Assembly: GCF_029761935.1 (NCBI RefSeq)
Contig: NZ_CP121699.1
Coordinates: 3,316,023 to 3,380,022 of the forward strand
DNA from: Microbacterium testaceum
GTDB lineage: Bacteria > Actinomycetota > Actinomycetes > Actinomycetales > Microbacteriaceae
DNA length: 64,000 nt
Direction of reading: 5' to 3'
Part shown: positions 28,982 through 37,709 of the stretch, piece by piece
Layout: the number at the start of each line of letters is the position of its first letter
How positions within the stretch are numbered: position 1 is the first letter of the stretch
Notes under the pieces: model-generated
Database searches by the model: none
What the model was told of the DNA's origin: nothing
The model's input: the letters and a program-made list of their open reading frames with translations, nothing else
Made by a program: the position numbers and the translations under genes

Positions 28982-28987
28982 ACGCTA
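28982..28987 (-). promoter_or_regulatory. -10 element TAGCGT of the MFS gene (leaderless)
   Basis: TAGCGT on the minus strand is followed by 6 nt and then the GTG at 28975. The rsmA promoter is divergent, with its -10 about 44 bp away. Confidence 0.5.
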
Positions 28988-29030
28988 CTCCTGCGTATCC
29001 GGCGCGGCGGGTACTGGCGGGATCGCTGAC

Positions 29031-29036
29031 TACAGT
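29031..29036 (+). promoter_or_regulatory. -10 element TACAGT of rsmA (leaderless)
   Basis: TACAGT is followed by 6 nt and ATG 29043; no Shine-Dalgarno. Confidence 0.55.
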
Positions 29037-29042
29037 GGAACA

Positions 29043-29885
29043 ATGCCCGTTTCCCTGCTCGGTGCCGCCGAGATCCGTCGGCTCGCCGCCGACCTCGACG
29101 TCACTCCCACCAAGAAGCTCGGGCAGAACTTCGTCGTCGACGCCAATACCGTCCGCAAGATCGTGCAGGCGGCCCGGGTGACGGCATCCGATCGTGTCGT
29201 CGAGATCGGTCCGGGCCTCGGATCCCTCACTCTCGCGATCCTCGAGACGGGTGCCTCGGTCGTCGCCGTCGAGATCGACCACCGCCTCGCCGAGCGTCTT
29301 CCGGCCACGGCGGCCGCGCACGACGTTCCCGCCGATCGCCTCACGGTCATCGACGCCGATGCCCTGCGCGTCGACGAGCTCCCCGGTGAGCCGAGCGTGC
29401 TGGTCGCGAACCTGCCGTACAACGTGTCGGTGCCGGTGCTGCTGCACTTCCTCGAGACCTTCCCCTATCTGCAGCGCGGTGTCGTGATGGTGCAGGCCGA
29501 GGTGGGGGAGCGCCTCGCCGCCCCTCCCGGGTCGAAGGTCTACGGAGCCCCGAGCGTCAAGGCCGCCTGGTACGGCTCGTGGCGTCTGGCCAGCACGGTG
29601 TCGCGTCAGGTGTTCTGGCCCGTGCCGAACGTCGACAGCGTGCTGGTCGGTTTCGATCGGGATGCCGAGCCCCGGGGCAGCGAGGAGCACCGGCTGCGCA
29701 CCTTCCAGATCGTGGATGCCGCCTTTCAGCAGCGTCGCAAGATGCTCCGTCAGGCGTTGTCGGGCGTTCTCGGCGGCACCGCGGCCGAAGCCTCGGCGCG
29801 CCTCGAGGCGGCCGGGGTCGACCCGACCCTCCGCGGTGAGCAGCTCACGGTCGAGGACTACGCCCGCATCGCAGCGTCGTCCTGA
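29043..29885 (+). CDS. rsmA: 16S rRNA (adenine(1518)-N6/adenine(1519)-N6)-dimethyltransferase RsmA (KsgA)
   Basis: 280 residues, full length. Substrate/SAM motifs in order: PTKKLGQNFVVDANTVRKIV, VVEIGPGLGSLTLAILE (SAM loop), VVAVEIDHRLAERL, ANLPYNVSVPVLLHFL (catalytic NLPY), GVVMVQAEVGERL and PNVDSVLVGFDR. It dimethylates two adjacent adenines in helix 45 of 16S rRNA and serves as a ribosome-assembly checkpoint. In actinobacteria it is normally next to ispE; here about 3 kb of accessory genes intervene. Confidence 0.96.
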   Translation: MPVSLLGAAEIRRLAADLDVTPTKKLGQNFVVDANTVRKIVQAARVTASDRVVEIGPGLGSLTLAILETGASVVAVEIDHRLAERLPATAAAHDVPADRLTVIDADALRVDELPGEPSVLVANLPYNVSVPVLLHFLETFPYLQRGVVMVQAEVGERLAAPPGSKVYGAPSVKAAWYGSWRLASTVSRQVFWPVPNVDSVLVGFDRDAEPRGSEEHRLRTFQIVDAAFQQRRKMLRQALSGVLGGTAAEASARLEAAGVDPTLRGEQLTVEDYARIAASS

Positions 29886-30174
29886 CGGTTCGGCTGATCG
29901 CGGCCGCCGCGCCGGGGCGCGGCAGGCGGCTCCGTCTGTGCCCGACGGCGGGGCGTTCGGCGACTCGCCGTGCGGGCCGGCCGGTACGCGGCGTGTCGAC
30001 GACGACGTCCGCGGTTGTGCTCATGCCACTGCGCTGCAGGCGAGCCAGATCCGGCGCGGGGTGAATTCCCGCCGTGTTCATCACGCGTTCCCGAAACATG
30101 TCTGTAACATTTCGAGCCAACCGGGAGCATCACGCCGGTGACGAGGTCGTACCCGACGGCCCGAGAGGATCGAG
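29886..30174. other. 289-bp gap between rsmA and the metallophosphoesterase gene
   Basis: No convincing coding region. A minus-strand ORF of 91 codons at 29845-30120 overlaps rsmA and has no family features. An imperfect inverted repeat (CGAAACATGT near 30093, ACATTTCG near 30109) is AT-richer than its surroundings and might be an operator for the gene that follows. GAGAGG at 30163-30168 is its ribosome-binding site. Confidence 0.4.
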
Positions 30175-31110
30175 ATGCGCTACGCCGAGTACCCCCGAGC
30201 CGAACGTGTGCTGCTCCACCTGAGCGACACCCATCTGCGAGCCGGCGGTGCACCGCTCTACGACGACGTCGACTCCGAGGCCTACCTCGCCCGCGCGGTG
30301 GAGGCGATCGAGACGTCGGGAATCCGCCCCGACGCCCTCGTCTTCACCGGCGACCTCGCCGACTTCGGTGAGACCGACGCGTACGACCGCGTCCGCGCCC
30401 TCGTCGAGCCGCTCGCCGAGCGCCTGCGGACCCGCGTGGTGTGGGTGATGGGCAACCACGACGATCGAGCGGCGTTCCGGTCCCAGCTGCTTCCCGCCGA
30501 CGACGCCGAGGCGACCGCCCCGGTCGATCGCGTCGACGAGTTCGACGGCCTGCGCATCGTGACCCTCGACACCTCGGTACCCGGGGCGCACCACGGCGAG
30601 GTCACCGCCGCGCAGCGCGAGTGGCTCGCCGAGGTGCTGGCGACGCCGGCCCCGCTCGGCACGATCCTCGCGATGCACCACCCGCCCGTGCCCAGCGTCC
30701 TCGACCTCGCGGCCTCCGTCGAACTGCGCGACCAGCGGAGCCTCGCCGCGGTTCTGCGCGGCACCGACGTGCGCGCGATCCTCGCGGGGCACCTGCACTA
30801 CTCCACGTTCGCCACGTTCGCCGGAATCCCCGTGTCCGTGGCATCCGCCACCTGCTACACGCAGGACCTCATGGTCCCGGTCGGCGGGACGCGCCCTCAG
30901 GACGCGGCCCAGGGCTTCAACATCGTGCACGTCTACGACGACACGGTGGTGCACTCGGTCGTGCCCCTGGCCGCCAGCGCGGCGCTGCAGTACGTGGACG
31001 CCGAGGAGTCCCAGCGTCGACTGCGCGACGCCGGGATCGTCGTCCCGACGTCGCGGGCGTTCAGCGGACCGGTGTCGCCGCCGACGACGCCGTTGCCGAT
31101 CCTTCGCTGA
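30175..31110 (+). CDS. metallophosphoesterase (CpdA-like phosphodiesterase)
   Basis: 311 residues with the calcineurin-like phosphoesterase motifs in order: [13 protein letters not shown] (D-x-H), [11 protein letters not shown] (GD), [12 protein letters not shown] (GNHD), [10 protein letters not shown] (H), and [16 protein letters not shown] (GH-x-H). This set binds two metals. The closest described group is CpdA (3',5'-cyclic-nucleotide phosphodiesterase), but related enzymes hydrolyse other phosphodiesters, so substrate is open. No signal peptide is seen. Its last 50 bp overlap the convergent Stealth gene. Confidence 0.9.
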   Translation: MRYAEYPRAERVLLHLSDTHLRAGGAPLYDDVDSEAYLARAVEAIETSGIRPDALVFTGDLADFGETDAYDRVRALVEPLAERLRTRVVWVMGNHDDRAAFRSQLLPADDAEATAPVDRVDEFDGLRIVTLDTSVPGAHHGEVTAAQREWLAEVLATPAPLGTILAMHHPPVPSVLDLAASVELRDQRSLAAVLRGTDVRAILAGHLHYSTFATFAGIPVSVASATCYTQDLMVPVGGTRPQDAAQGFNIVHVYDDTVVHSVVPLAASAALQYVDAEESQRRLRDAGIVVPTSRAFSGPVSPPTTPLPILR

Positions 31111-32641
31111 CCGAGGTCTTCTCCCACGGGGCGGCGACCGGGAAGTAACGCTCGAGGCACGCCCGGAGCGCGGGGACGCGCACCTCTTCGGGGATCTCGG
31201 GCACGCTGCCGTCGTTGAGGCAGAACATGTCGGTGTCGCGGCGCGAGACGAGACGCTCCATGGTGCGCAGCGAATCGAGCTGCGTGGTCTGCACGTAGCG
31301 GGTGCGGGGCTCGGTCGTGATGACCGCGCGCCCGGTCGCCAGCGCGTAGTAGTGGTACAGGCTGTTCGTCACCGAGATGTCGGTGGCCGAACGGAACCGG
31401 CTCGCGGCGGTGCGGGCGTAGTCGTCGGCGAACTCCTTCTCGAGCTCGAACGCCACGGAGCGACGCAACGGGGTGGCGCAGTGCTCGAGGTCGAGCGTGA
31501 TGACCCGGCCGAAGCGTTCCTTGAGCAGCGCGCGGTTCACGCGCAGGCCGTTGTCGTGGCCCGAGCGCTCGATGTGCGCGGGGCCGCTGCCGATGCGCAC
31601 GCCGCTCTCGACGAACCGGCTGACCCCACCACCGCTGAAGAACAGCTCGGGGGTCACGGGACGGCCGAAGAACATGTCGTCGTTGCTGTAGAGGAAGTGC
31701 TCGGCGAGCCCCGGGATGCGGTGCAGCTGCGCCTCGACGGCGTGGGAGTTGTGCGTGGGCAGCACCGAGGGATCGGCGAAGAACTCCTCGCTGCGCACGA
31801 TCGTCACCTTGGGGTGGTCGGCGAGCCACTCGGGGGTGGGGGAGTCGGTCGCGATGAAGATGCGACGCACCCACGGCGCGTACATGTGCACGCTGCGGAG
31901 CGCGTAACGCAGCTCGTCGACCTGGCGGTAGCGCGCGGCGTTGTCGTCGCCGTCGCCGACGACGTAGCCCTTCATGCGCGCGGCACGCTGGCGTTGGAAC
32001 TCGCTCGACGAGCCGTCGACCCACGAGAAGACCATGTCGACGTCGGCCGTGAACTCGTTCGGGTGCGGGTCGAACATCCCCGAGACGGTCATCCACCGGC
32101 GCCCGTACCGCTCCACCTCGACGAGGTCGAGGTCGGCCGCGGCGAACTTCCGGCGGGTGAGGGCGCTCGGGCGCGGGGCTTCGATGGTCTTCTCGCCGAA
32201 GCGCCACAGCTCGAGTCGCGGAGCGAGAGAGGCTCCGTAGCGGTACGACCCCTCGGTCGAGGTGCGCGGGCGGAACACCGCGTACGCCTGGACCGATCCG
32301 GGCGCGGGGTGCACGCTGTGCGCGGGCACGGGGTCCTCGCCGCGGGCCTTCAGGTACACCGGGCCCAGCTCGGGGTCGCGCAGAGCGGTGAGCGCCGCCT
32401 CGGCATCCGCCGTGTCGACGACGAGCTTCGGGCGACGGTTCGCGTCGCGCACGAGGAGCACCTTCACACCGGCCGCCTCGATCGCGGACGCCGCGGTGAG
32501 CAGGTCGTCGCGCTCGGCCATCGCGGGCGTCGACGAGTCGTCGACGACGTGCAGGATGCCGTCGTGCATGCGGATGTCGGACCGGGACAGCAGGGCGCGC
32601 CAGGGGTCGGTGTCGATCGACAGGGGGACCATCGGGCGCAT
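31061..32641 (-). CDS. Stealth family sugar-phosphotransferase
   Basis: 526 residues from an ATG preceded by GAGGAGG. The Stealth conserved regions appear in order: CR1 [20 protein letters not shown]2 [36 protein letters not shown]3 [23 protein letters not shown]4-like IEDQ-type distal region ([14 protein letters not shown]). Family members transfer hexose-1-phosphate from nucleotide sugars to make phosphodiester-linked capsule or teichoic-type glycopolymers. The first 200 residues are a variable N-terminal domain. The gene is monocistronic, and its 3' end overlaps the metallophosphoesterase gene by 50 bp tail to tail. Confidence 0.88.
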   Translation of the reverse strand: MRPMVPLSIDTDPWRALLSRSDIRMHDGILHVVDDSSTPAMAERDDLLTAASAIEAAGVKVLLVRDANRRPKLVVDTADAEAALTALRDPELGPVYLKARGEDPVPAHSVHPAPGSVQAYAVFRPRTSTEGSYRYGASLAPRLELWRFGEKTIEAPRPSALTRRKFAAADLDLVEVERYGRRWMTVSGMFDPHPNEFTADVDMVFSWVDGSSSEFQRQRAARMKGYVVGDGDDNAARYRQVDELRYALRSVHMYAPWVRRIFIATDSPTPEWLADHPKVTIVRSEEFFADPSVLPTHNSHAVEAQLHRIPGLAEHFLYSNDDMFFGRPVTPELFFSGGGVSRFVESGVRIGSGPAHIERSGHDNGLRVNRALLKERFGRVITLDLEHCATPLRRSVAFELEKEFADDYARTAASRFRSATDISVTNSLYHYYALATGRAVITTEPRTRYVQTTQLDSLRTMERLVSRRDTDMFCLNDGSVPEIPEEVRVPALRACLERYFPVAAPWEKTSVSEGSATASSAATPVR

Positions 32642-32742
32642 TCTGCCTCCTCAGGGGTGGGTGCATGGGATCCGGTCACCGTATGGTTCCGGGGTTACGA
32701 AGACGTTTCGGCCTCAGCGCCGAACGACGGGGAGCGGAGCAC

Positions 32743-32748
32743 TACTGT
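32743..32748 (+). promoter_or_regulatory. -10 element TACTGT upstream of ispE, placed for leaderless GTG 32755
   Basis: TACTGT is followed by exactly 6 nt and then GTG 32755, the spacing of the window's other leaderless genes. If used, ispE would carry a 135-nt leader or a short upstream reading frame. Confidence 0.45.
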
Positions 32749-32754
32749 CGAAGA

Positions 32755-32886
32755 GTGACTCAGATCGCTCGCTCCGGCCCGGACCTCCCCGTACCGCCTT
32801 GCGAGCGCCGGCGGGAAGCAGGCCGACGTTCCAGTTTCGCACACGGTGAGAGCCCCCGGCGCGCAGGACGGCGGTCGTCGCGATGA
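32755..32886 (+). CDS. possible 43-codon leaderless upstream ORF coupled to ispE
   Basis: GTG 32755 opens a 43-codon frame rich in Arg ([20 protein letters not shown]...) that ends exactly at the ispE start in an ATGA overlap. A TACTGT -10 stands 6 nt before it. Against it: about 67% GC3, lower than the roughly 90% of proven genes here, and no recognised family. It may be a translational-coupling leader rather than a functional protein, or plain 5' UTR. Confidence 0.35.
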   Translation: MTQIARSGPDLPVPPCERRREAGRRSSFAHGESPRRAGRRSSR

Positions 32887-33815
32887 GTGCGCAGACTCCG
32901 GCATCCGTCCGCGTCCGCGCCCCCGGCAAGATCAACGTGTTCCTCGAGGTGGGTGACGTCCAGGACGACGGGTATCACGAGCTCGCCACGGCGTTCCAGG
33001 CGGTCTCGCTCTACGAAGAGATGGTCGCAACGCCCGCGGACGAGATCACGATCGAGGTCTCGGCGCGCGGTCCGGTCGACATCGAGGGCGTCCCCACCGA
33101 CGATCGCAACCTCGCCGTCCGCGCGGCTCGACTTCTGGCGCAGACCGCGGGCATCGACCGCGGTGCCCACCTCGCCGTGCGCAAGGCCGTTCCGGTCGCG
33201 GGCGGCATGGGCGGCGGTTCCGCCGACGCGGCCGCCGCACTCGTCGCGTGCGATGCCCTCTGGGGACTCGGGATGCCGACGAGCGAGCTCGTCCGGTTGG
33301 CCGCTCGCCTCGGTGCCGACGTGCCCTTCGCCCTGCTCGGCGGAACCGCCGTCGGAACCGGTCGCGGCGATCAGCTGAGTCCGGCGCTCGCGCGCGGACG
33401 CTTCGACTGGGTGCTGGTGCCGAACGAGACGGGCATGTCGACCCCCGTCGTCTACGGCGAGCTCGACGCGCACCGTCGGCGCCACGCCGTCGACATCGGG
33501 CCCGCGCCCCGCGTTCCCGCGGTGGATCGCGACGTCCTGCACGCTCTGCGCCAGGGAGATGCGGGGATGCTCGCCGCGACCCTTCGCAACGACCTCCAGG
33601 CGCCGGCCCTGCACCTGCGTCCCGACCTCGCCCGCGTCCTCGAACGCGGAGAGAGCTCGGGAGCGCTGGCCGGGATCGTGTCGGGATCCGGCCCGACCCT
33701 CGCGTTCCTGGCCGCCGATGAATCATCCGCGATCGACCTGCAGATCACCCTCAGTGCCGCGGGTCTCGTCGCCCTGCACGTGCACGGGCCCGTGCCGGGT
33801 GCTCGTGTGGTCTGA
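32883..33815 (+). CDS. ispE: 4-diphosphocytidyl-2-C-methyl-D-erythritol kinase
   Basis: 310 residues, GHMP kinase. N-terminal [25 protein letters not shown] (substrate Lys and His), ATP loop [37 protein letters not shown] (catalytic Asp) and C-terminal [13 protein letters not shown]. It phosphorylates CDP-methylerythritol in the non-mevalonate isoprenoid pathway. Start ATG overlaps the stop of a short upstream frame; no strong Shine-Dalgarno is present. Confidence 0.95.
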   Translation: MSAQTPASVRVRAPGKINVFLEVGDVQDDGYHELATAFQAVSLYEEMVATPADEITIEVSARGPVDIEGVPTDDRNLAVRAARLLAQTAGIDRGAHLAVRKAVPVAGGMGGGSADAAAALVACDALWGLGMPTSELVRLAARLGADVPFALLGGTAVGTGRGDQLSPALARGRFDWVLVPNETGMSTPVVYGELDAHRRRHAVDIGPAPRVPAVDRDVLHALRQGDAGMLAATLRNDLQAPALHLRPDLARVLERGESSGALAGIVSGSGPTLAFLAADESSAIDLQITLSAAGLVALHVHGPVPGARVV

Positions 33816-33881
33816 CCGCGCCGCACCATAGCCGAGGTCGACACACGGAGCAATGTTCGCTTTTCGTGCCGACCACCTGGT

Positions 33882-33887
33882 TAGCCT
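33882..33887 (+). promoter_or_regulatory. candidate -10 TAGCCT before the DUF427 / amine-transporter genes
   Basis: TAGCCT lies 63 nt upstream of the DUF427 ATG. It could drive DUF427 and, since only 14 bp follow that gene, the ABC transporter as well. No clear -35 is seen. Confidence 0.4.
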
Positions 33888-33950
33888 CAGTCGAGGTGGA
33901 CCTCCACCGCTGGGTGCCGTGCCCGCGGGGTGCCACGAAGGGGGTTTCCC

Positions 33951-34253
33951 ATGAAGGCAGTGCTCGACGGCGTCGTGATCGCCGAAGCAGACCGCGACGA
34001 CCTGGCCTCGATCGAGGGGAACTGGTACTTCCCGCCGCAGTCCGTCCGCGAGGGCGCGCTGCACAAGAGCCCCACCCCGTACACCTGCCCCTGGAAGGGT
34101 GCCGCCCAGTACTGGAACGTCTCGCTCGACGGTGCCGAGCTGACCGACGGCGCGTGGTCGTACCCCGACCTCTACCCGGGAGCCGTGGAACGAGTGGGCA
34201 AGGACTTCGCCGGGTTCGTCGCGTTCGACCGGAAGGTCGTGGTCTCCGACTGA
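33951..34253 (+). CDS. DUF427 domain protein
   Basis: 100 residues from ATG 33951, preceded by AGGGGG 7 nt upstream; an upstream ATG at 33930 is less likely. The domain is recognised by KAVLDGVVIAEADR, NWYFPPQSVREGALHKS, TPYTCPWKGAAQYWNV, GAWSYPDLYPGAVERVGKDFAGFVAFD. DUF427 proteins are small beta-barrel proteins of unknown activity, frequent in actinobacteria and proteobacteria. It lies 14 bp upstream of the quaternary-amine ABC operon and may be transcribed with it. Confidence 0.88.
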   Translation: MKAVLDGVVIAEADRDDLASIEGNWYFPPQSVREGALHKSPTPYTCPWKGAAQYWNVSLDGAELTDGAWSYPDLYPGAVERVGKDFAGFVAFDRKVVVSD

Positions 34254-34267
34254 GGTCGGGTGAGCAC

Positions 34268-35092
34268 ATGATCGAGTTCTCGGCCGTCTCCAAGGTCTTC
34301 CCCGACGGCACCCGCGCCGTCGACGACTTCCACCTCGTCATCCCTTCGCGCAAGACCACGGTCTTCGTGGGCTCGTCCGGTTGCGGCAAGACGACCCTGC
34401 TGCGGATGATCAACCGCATGGTCGAGCCCTCTTCGGGCACGATCGCCATCGACGGTGCCGACATCGGCGGCAAGCCCGCGGTGCAGCTGCGTCGCAGCAT
34501 CGGTTACGTCATGCAGAACTCGGGTCTGCTTCCGCACTTCACCGTGGCCGACAACATCTCGACCGTTCCCGTGCTCCAGGGCCAGAGCCGCAAGGCCGCC
34601 CGCACGCGTGCGCTCGAACTCATGGCGACCGTCGGTCTCGACACCGCCATGGCCGACCGCTATCCGAGCCAGCTCTCGGGCGGGCAGCAGCAGCGCGTGG
34701 GCGTGGCCCGCGGTCTCGCCGCCGACCCCAACATCCTGCTCATGGACGAGCCCTTCGGTGCCGTCGACCCGATCGTGCGCGACGAACTGCAGCAGGAGCT
34801 CATCCGGCTGCAGAGTGAGATCGGAAAGACCATCGTCTTCGTCACGCACGACATCGACGAAGCATTCCTCCTCGGCGACCAGGTCGTCATCCTCGAGAAG
34901 GGCGCGAAGATCGCCCAGGTCGGCACGCCGAGCCAGATTGTCGAGAACCCCGCCAGCGACTTCGTCGCGAGTTTCATCGGAGCGGTGAAGGGAAAGCGCG
35001 CGTTGCACCTGAAGCAGACCCCGACCGGGACGGTCGTCGTCGATGCCGAGGGTCGCACGCAGGGTGCGCTCGTGGAGGACTCCCACCCGTGA
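34268..35092 (+). CDS. quaternary-amine (osmoprotectant) ABC transporter ATP-binding protein
   Basis: 274 residues. Walker A VFVGSSGCGKTTLLRMINRM, Q-loop GYVMQNSGLLPHFTV, signature QLSGGQQQRVGVARGLA, Walker B ILLMDEPFGAVDPIV, switch His VTHDIDEAFLL. The MIEFSAVSKVFPDG opening and GAVDPIVRDELQ are typical of OpuCA/ProV proteins for glycine betaine, choline or carnitine. The C-terminal CBS pair of OpuCA is missing, so osmo-gating through CBS is unlikely. The stop overlaps the next gene's GTG. Confidence 0.92.
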   Translation: MIEFSAVSKVFPDGTRAVDDFHLVIPSRKTTVFVGSSGCGKTTLLRMINRMVEPSSGTIAIDGADIGGKPAVQLRRSIGYVMQNSGLLPHFTVADNISTVPVLQGQSRKAARTRALELMATVGLDTAMADRYPSQLSGGQQQRVGVARGLAADPNILLMDEPFGAVDPIVRDELQQELIRLQSEIGKTIVFVTHDIDEAFLLGDQVVILEKGAKIAQVGTPSQIVENPASDFVASFIGAVKGKRALHLKQTPTGTVVVDAEGRTQGALVEDSHP

Positions 35093-35769
35093 ACTGGGTA
35101 GGCAACAATCTCGACCTCATCGGGGAACTGACGCTGATCCACCTGCGTCAGAGCATCGTCGCGTTGATCGCGGGCTTCGTGTTGAGCGTCCCGCTCGGGT
35201 GGGTCGCGTGGCGCTATCGGCTCGTGCGCAGCGGCGTCATCACGATCACCGGGCTGCTGTACACGATCCCGTCGCTGGCCCTGCTGATCCTCGTGCCCGT
35301 CGTCACCGGCTGGTACAGCATCGTGAGCGAGACGAACCTCATCGTCGCCCTGGCCATCTACGCCGTCGCGATCCTCGTCCGTGCGGTCGCCGACGGACTC
35401 GACTCGGTGGATGCCGGGGTGCGTCAAGCCTCCACCGCCATCGGCTACGGCTCCTTCCGGCGCTTCTGGGCGGTCGAATTCCCCCTCGCAGGCCCCGTCG
35501 TGCTGGCGGGGCTGCGCGTCGCTTCGGCGAGCACGATCGCCCTGGCCACCGTCGGCATCCTCGTCGGCATCCAGAACATCGGCTACCTGTTCACGAACGG
35601 GCTCCAGCGGCGCATCATCCCCGAGGTCTTCGCGGGCGTCGTGGCGGTCGTCGTGCTCGCCCTCGTCATCGACCTGCTGCTGGTGATCGCGGGGCGCCTG
35701 CTCATGCCGTGGACGCGCGGTGCGAAGACCGTCTCACGGCAGGCCAACCGGACGTTGGTGAAGGCATGA
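35089..35769 (+). CDS. quaternary-amine ABC transporter permease 1
   Basis: 226 residues, about six membrane helices, OpuCB/YehW type. Landmarks: TLIHLRQSIVALIAGFVLSVPLGW, LLYTIPSLALLILVPV, and the ATPase-contact EAA loop around VDAGVRQASTAIGYGSFRRFWAVEFPLAGPVVLAG. It overlaps both neighbours by 4 bp (GTGA, ATGA), so ATPase, permease 1 and permease 2 are translationally coupled. Confidence 0.92.
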   Translation: MNWVGNNLDLIGELTLIHLRQSIVALIAGFVLSVPLGWVAWRYRLVRSGVITITGLLYTIPSLALLILVPVVTGWYSIVSETNLIVALAIYAVAILVRAVADGLDSVDAGVRQASTAIGYGSFRRFWAVEFPLAGPVVLAGLRVASASTIALATVGILVGIQNIGYLFTNGLQRRIIPEVFAGVVAVVVLALVIDLLLVIAGRLLMPWTRGAKTVSRQANRTLVKA

Positions 35770-36527
35770 ACCTTCTCGGCGACGCGATCGGGTGGATCTT
35801 CTCGGGCGATCCCGGTCGAGGTTTCGACGCCATCCCCCTCGCGATCGGCGTGCAGTTGCTGTACACGGTCGTCGCCGTGCTCATCGCCGGCGCGATCGCC
35901 GTCCCGCTGGGGTGGTTCATCGGTCACACCGGCAAGGGACGCGAGACGGCCGTCGCGATCTCGGGCGCCGCTCGCGCCATCCCGTCGTTCGGTCTGCTCA
36001 TTCTGCTGACGCTTCTTCTCGGTGTGCTGCACAAGCCGGAAGCGGCGATCATCTCGTTCGTGGTCCTCGCTATCCCCTCCCTCCTCGCCGGGGCCTACAC
36101 CGGCTTCGAGGCGATCGACCGCCGCGTGATCGACGCGGGTCGATCGATGGGGATGACCGAGTCGCAGATCCTGTGGCGTATCGAGGTGCCGCTCGGGCTG
36201 CCGCTGCTCGTCGGAGGCATTCGCGCGGCGACCCTGCAGGTGCTCGCCACGGTGACGATCGCGGCCTACATCGGTCTCGGTGGGCTCGGCCAGTACATCA
36301 TCGCCGCGATCCCCCTCCGCCGCTTCGACATCCTGATCGGCGGGGCGATCCTCGTCGCCGTCCTCGCGCTGGTCATCGACGGACTCTTCGCCCTTCTCCA
36401 GCATCTGGTCGTCCCCCGTGGCATCCGTGCCGCGGGGTCCGCCCAGCCGCAGCCGCGCTCCGCTCGTCAGCGTCGCGCGGAAGCGCTCGCCGTCGGGGCG
36501 CCCACGGCGCCTCCGGCGACCCCCTGA
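35766..36527 (+). CDS. quaternary-amine ABC transporter permease 2
   Basis: 253 residues from the ATG overlapping the previous stop. Similar fold to permease 1: VQLLYTVVAVLIAGAIAVPLGW, ARAIPSFGLLILLTLLLG, and EAA loop IDAGRSMGMTESQILWRIEVPLGLPLLVGG. Distinct second permeases are usual in OpuC/YehZYXW-type systems. A hydrophilic basic tail follows (RSARQRRAEALAV). Confidence 0.92.
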   Translation: MNLLGDAIGWIFSGDPGRGFDAIPLAIGVQLLYTVVAVLIAGAIAVPLGWFIGHTGKGRETAVAISGAARAIPSFGLLILLTLLLGVLHKPEAAIISFVVLAIPSLLAGAYTGFEAIDRRVIDAGRSMGMTESQILWRIEVPLGLPLLVGGIRAATLQVLATVTIAAYIGLGGLGQYIIAAIPLRRFDILIGGAILVAVLALVIDGLFALLQHLVVPRGIRAAGSAQPQPRSARQRRAEALAVGAPTAPPATP

Positions 36528-36565
36528 CCCACCCGATTCCCGAATCACCAGAAAAGAGAGCACCC

Positions 36566-37483
36566 ATGTTCACAGCACGAACCAAGAAGGGCCTCGGCCT
36601 CGTCGCAGGCCTCGCGGTCGCCTCCCTCGCCTTCGCCGGTTGCAGCGGCGGATCGAGCGACCCCCTCAGCAACGGCGGCGGTGACGCCTCGGCGTCGTCC
36701 GACACGATCGTCGTCGGCTCGCAGGCCTACTACTCGAACGAGATCATCGCCGAGATCTACGCTCAGGCGCTCGAGGGCGCGGGCAAGACCGTGAAGCGTC
36801 AGTTCCAGATCGGTCAGCGCGATGCGTACATCCCGCTGCTCGAAGACGGCACCGTCTCGGTGTTCCCCGAGTACACCGGCAACCTGCTGCAGTTCTTCCA
36901 GAAGGACACCACCGCCCGCACGTCCGATGACGTCTACGCGGCTCTGCCGGCGGCTCTGCCCCAGGGCCTCGAGGTCCTCGACCAGTCGGAGGCCACCGAC
37001 CAGGACTCGTACACCGTCACGAAGGCCTTCGCCGACGCCAACGGCCTCACCTCGATCGCCGACCTGTCGAAGGTGACCTCGGGCCTGACGCTCGGTGGCA
37101 ACGCCGAGCTCGCCGAGCGTCCCTACGGGCCGGCCGGACTGCAGTCGACCTACGGGGTCAACGTCCAGTTCTCGCCCACGGGCGAGACCACGGTCGACGA
37201 CCTCGTGGCGGGCACCATCCAGGTCGCCAACGTCTACACGGCCGATCCTCGCATCAAGACCGACAACCTGCTCACGCTGACCGATCCCAAGGGCCTGTTC
37301 CTGGCGTCGAACGTCGTGCCGGTCGTCAACTCGAACGTCGCGTCCGAGGTGTCGGACGTGCTCAACAAGGTCAGCGCCGCCCTCACCGAGGACGCGCTGG
37401 TCGCGATGAACGTCGAGTCCACGGTCGACCAGAAGTCGTCCGCCGACATCGCCAAGGAGTGGCTCTCGGCCAACGGCTTCTGA
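36566..37483 (+). CDS. quaternary-amine ABC transporter substrate-binding lipoprotein
   Basis: 305 residues; AAGAGAG lies 6-12 nt before the ATG. Signal peptide MFTARTKKGLGLVAG... with lipobox AFAGC (C26). The mature domain is OpuAC-like (PF04069 type): TIVVGSQAYYSNEIIAEIYAQALE, QIGQRDAYIPLLEDGTVSVFPEYTGN, LGGNAELAERPYGPAGLQSTYGV, LTDPKGLFLASNVVPVVNS. Aromatic residues (YY near 47, Y near 90) would form the cation box for betaine or choline; the actual ligand is not determined. Last gene of the operon. Confidence 0.92.
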   Translation: MFTARTKKGLGLVAGLAVASLAFAGCSGGSSDPLSNGGGDASASSDTIVVGSQAYYSNEIIAEIYAQALEGAGKTVKRQFQIGQRDAYIPLLEDGTVSVFPEYTGNLLQFFQKDTTARTSDDVYAALPAALPQGLEVLDQSEATDQDSYTVTKAFADANGLTSIADLSKVTSGLTLGGNAELAERPYGPAGLQSTYGVNVQFSPTGETTVDDLVAGTIQVANVYTADPRIKTDNLLTLTDPKGLFLASNVVPVVNSNVASEVSDVLNKVSAALTEDALVAMNVESTVDQKSSADIAKEWLSANGF

Positions 37484-37496
37484 GTCTCTTCGTCGT

Positions 37497-37528
37497 GCGG
37501 GGTCGTCCGGGGTACCGGGCGGCCCCGC
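37497..37528 (+). terminator. terminator-like hairpin after the amine transporter operon
   Basis: GCGGGG (37497-37502) pairs with CCCCGC (37523-37528) around an imperfect inner stem centred on GGTACC, 14 nt after the stop. Confidence 0.5.
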
Positions 37529-37694
37529 CGTCGTCTTCGCCCGCGAGACGGCACCCCGCTGACCTGTCGGCGTCAGATCGCGCCTGATTCGTCAGGGGGA
37601 TGCCGTCTCGGCGCAGGGAAGCCCGCCCGAGCGCCTCGCACGGGGGGCGGTGGATGCCGGCACCCCGGCGCGCGCGATCGCCTCGGGCACCGCG

Positions 37695-37700
37695 TAGCCT
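37695..37700 (+). promoter_or_regulatory. -10 element TAGCCT of the ABC-F gene
   Basis: TAGCCT is 9 nt before ATG 37710, giving a leader of about 0-3 nt. No Shine-Dalgarno is visible. Confidence 0.45.
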
Positions 37701-37709
37701 GGGACGGAT

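Noticed and set aside
29845..30120. 91-codon minus-strand ORF between rsmA and the phosphoesterase gene
   Set aside because: It overlaps rsmA, lacks a ribosome-binding site or -10 at the proper distance, and matches no family I know.
34268..37483. Assigning glycine betaine or choline specifically to the amine transporter
   Set aside because: Aromatic residues fit a quaternary-amine site, but ligand choice cannot be read from sequence.
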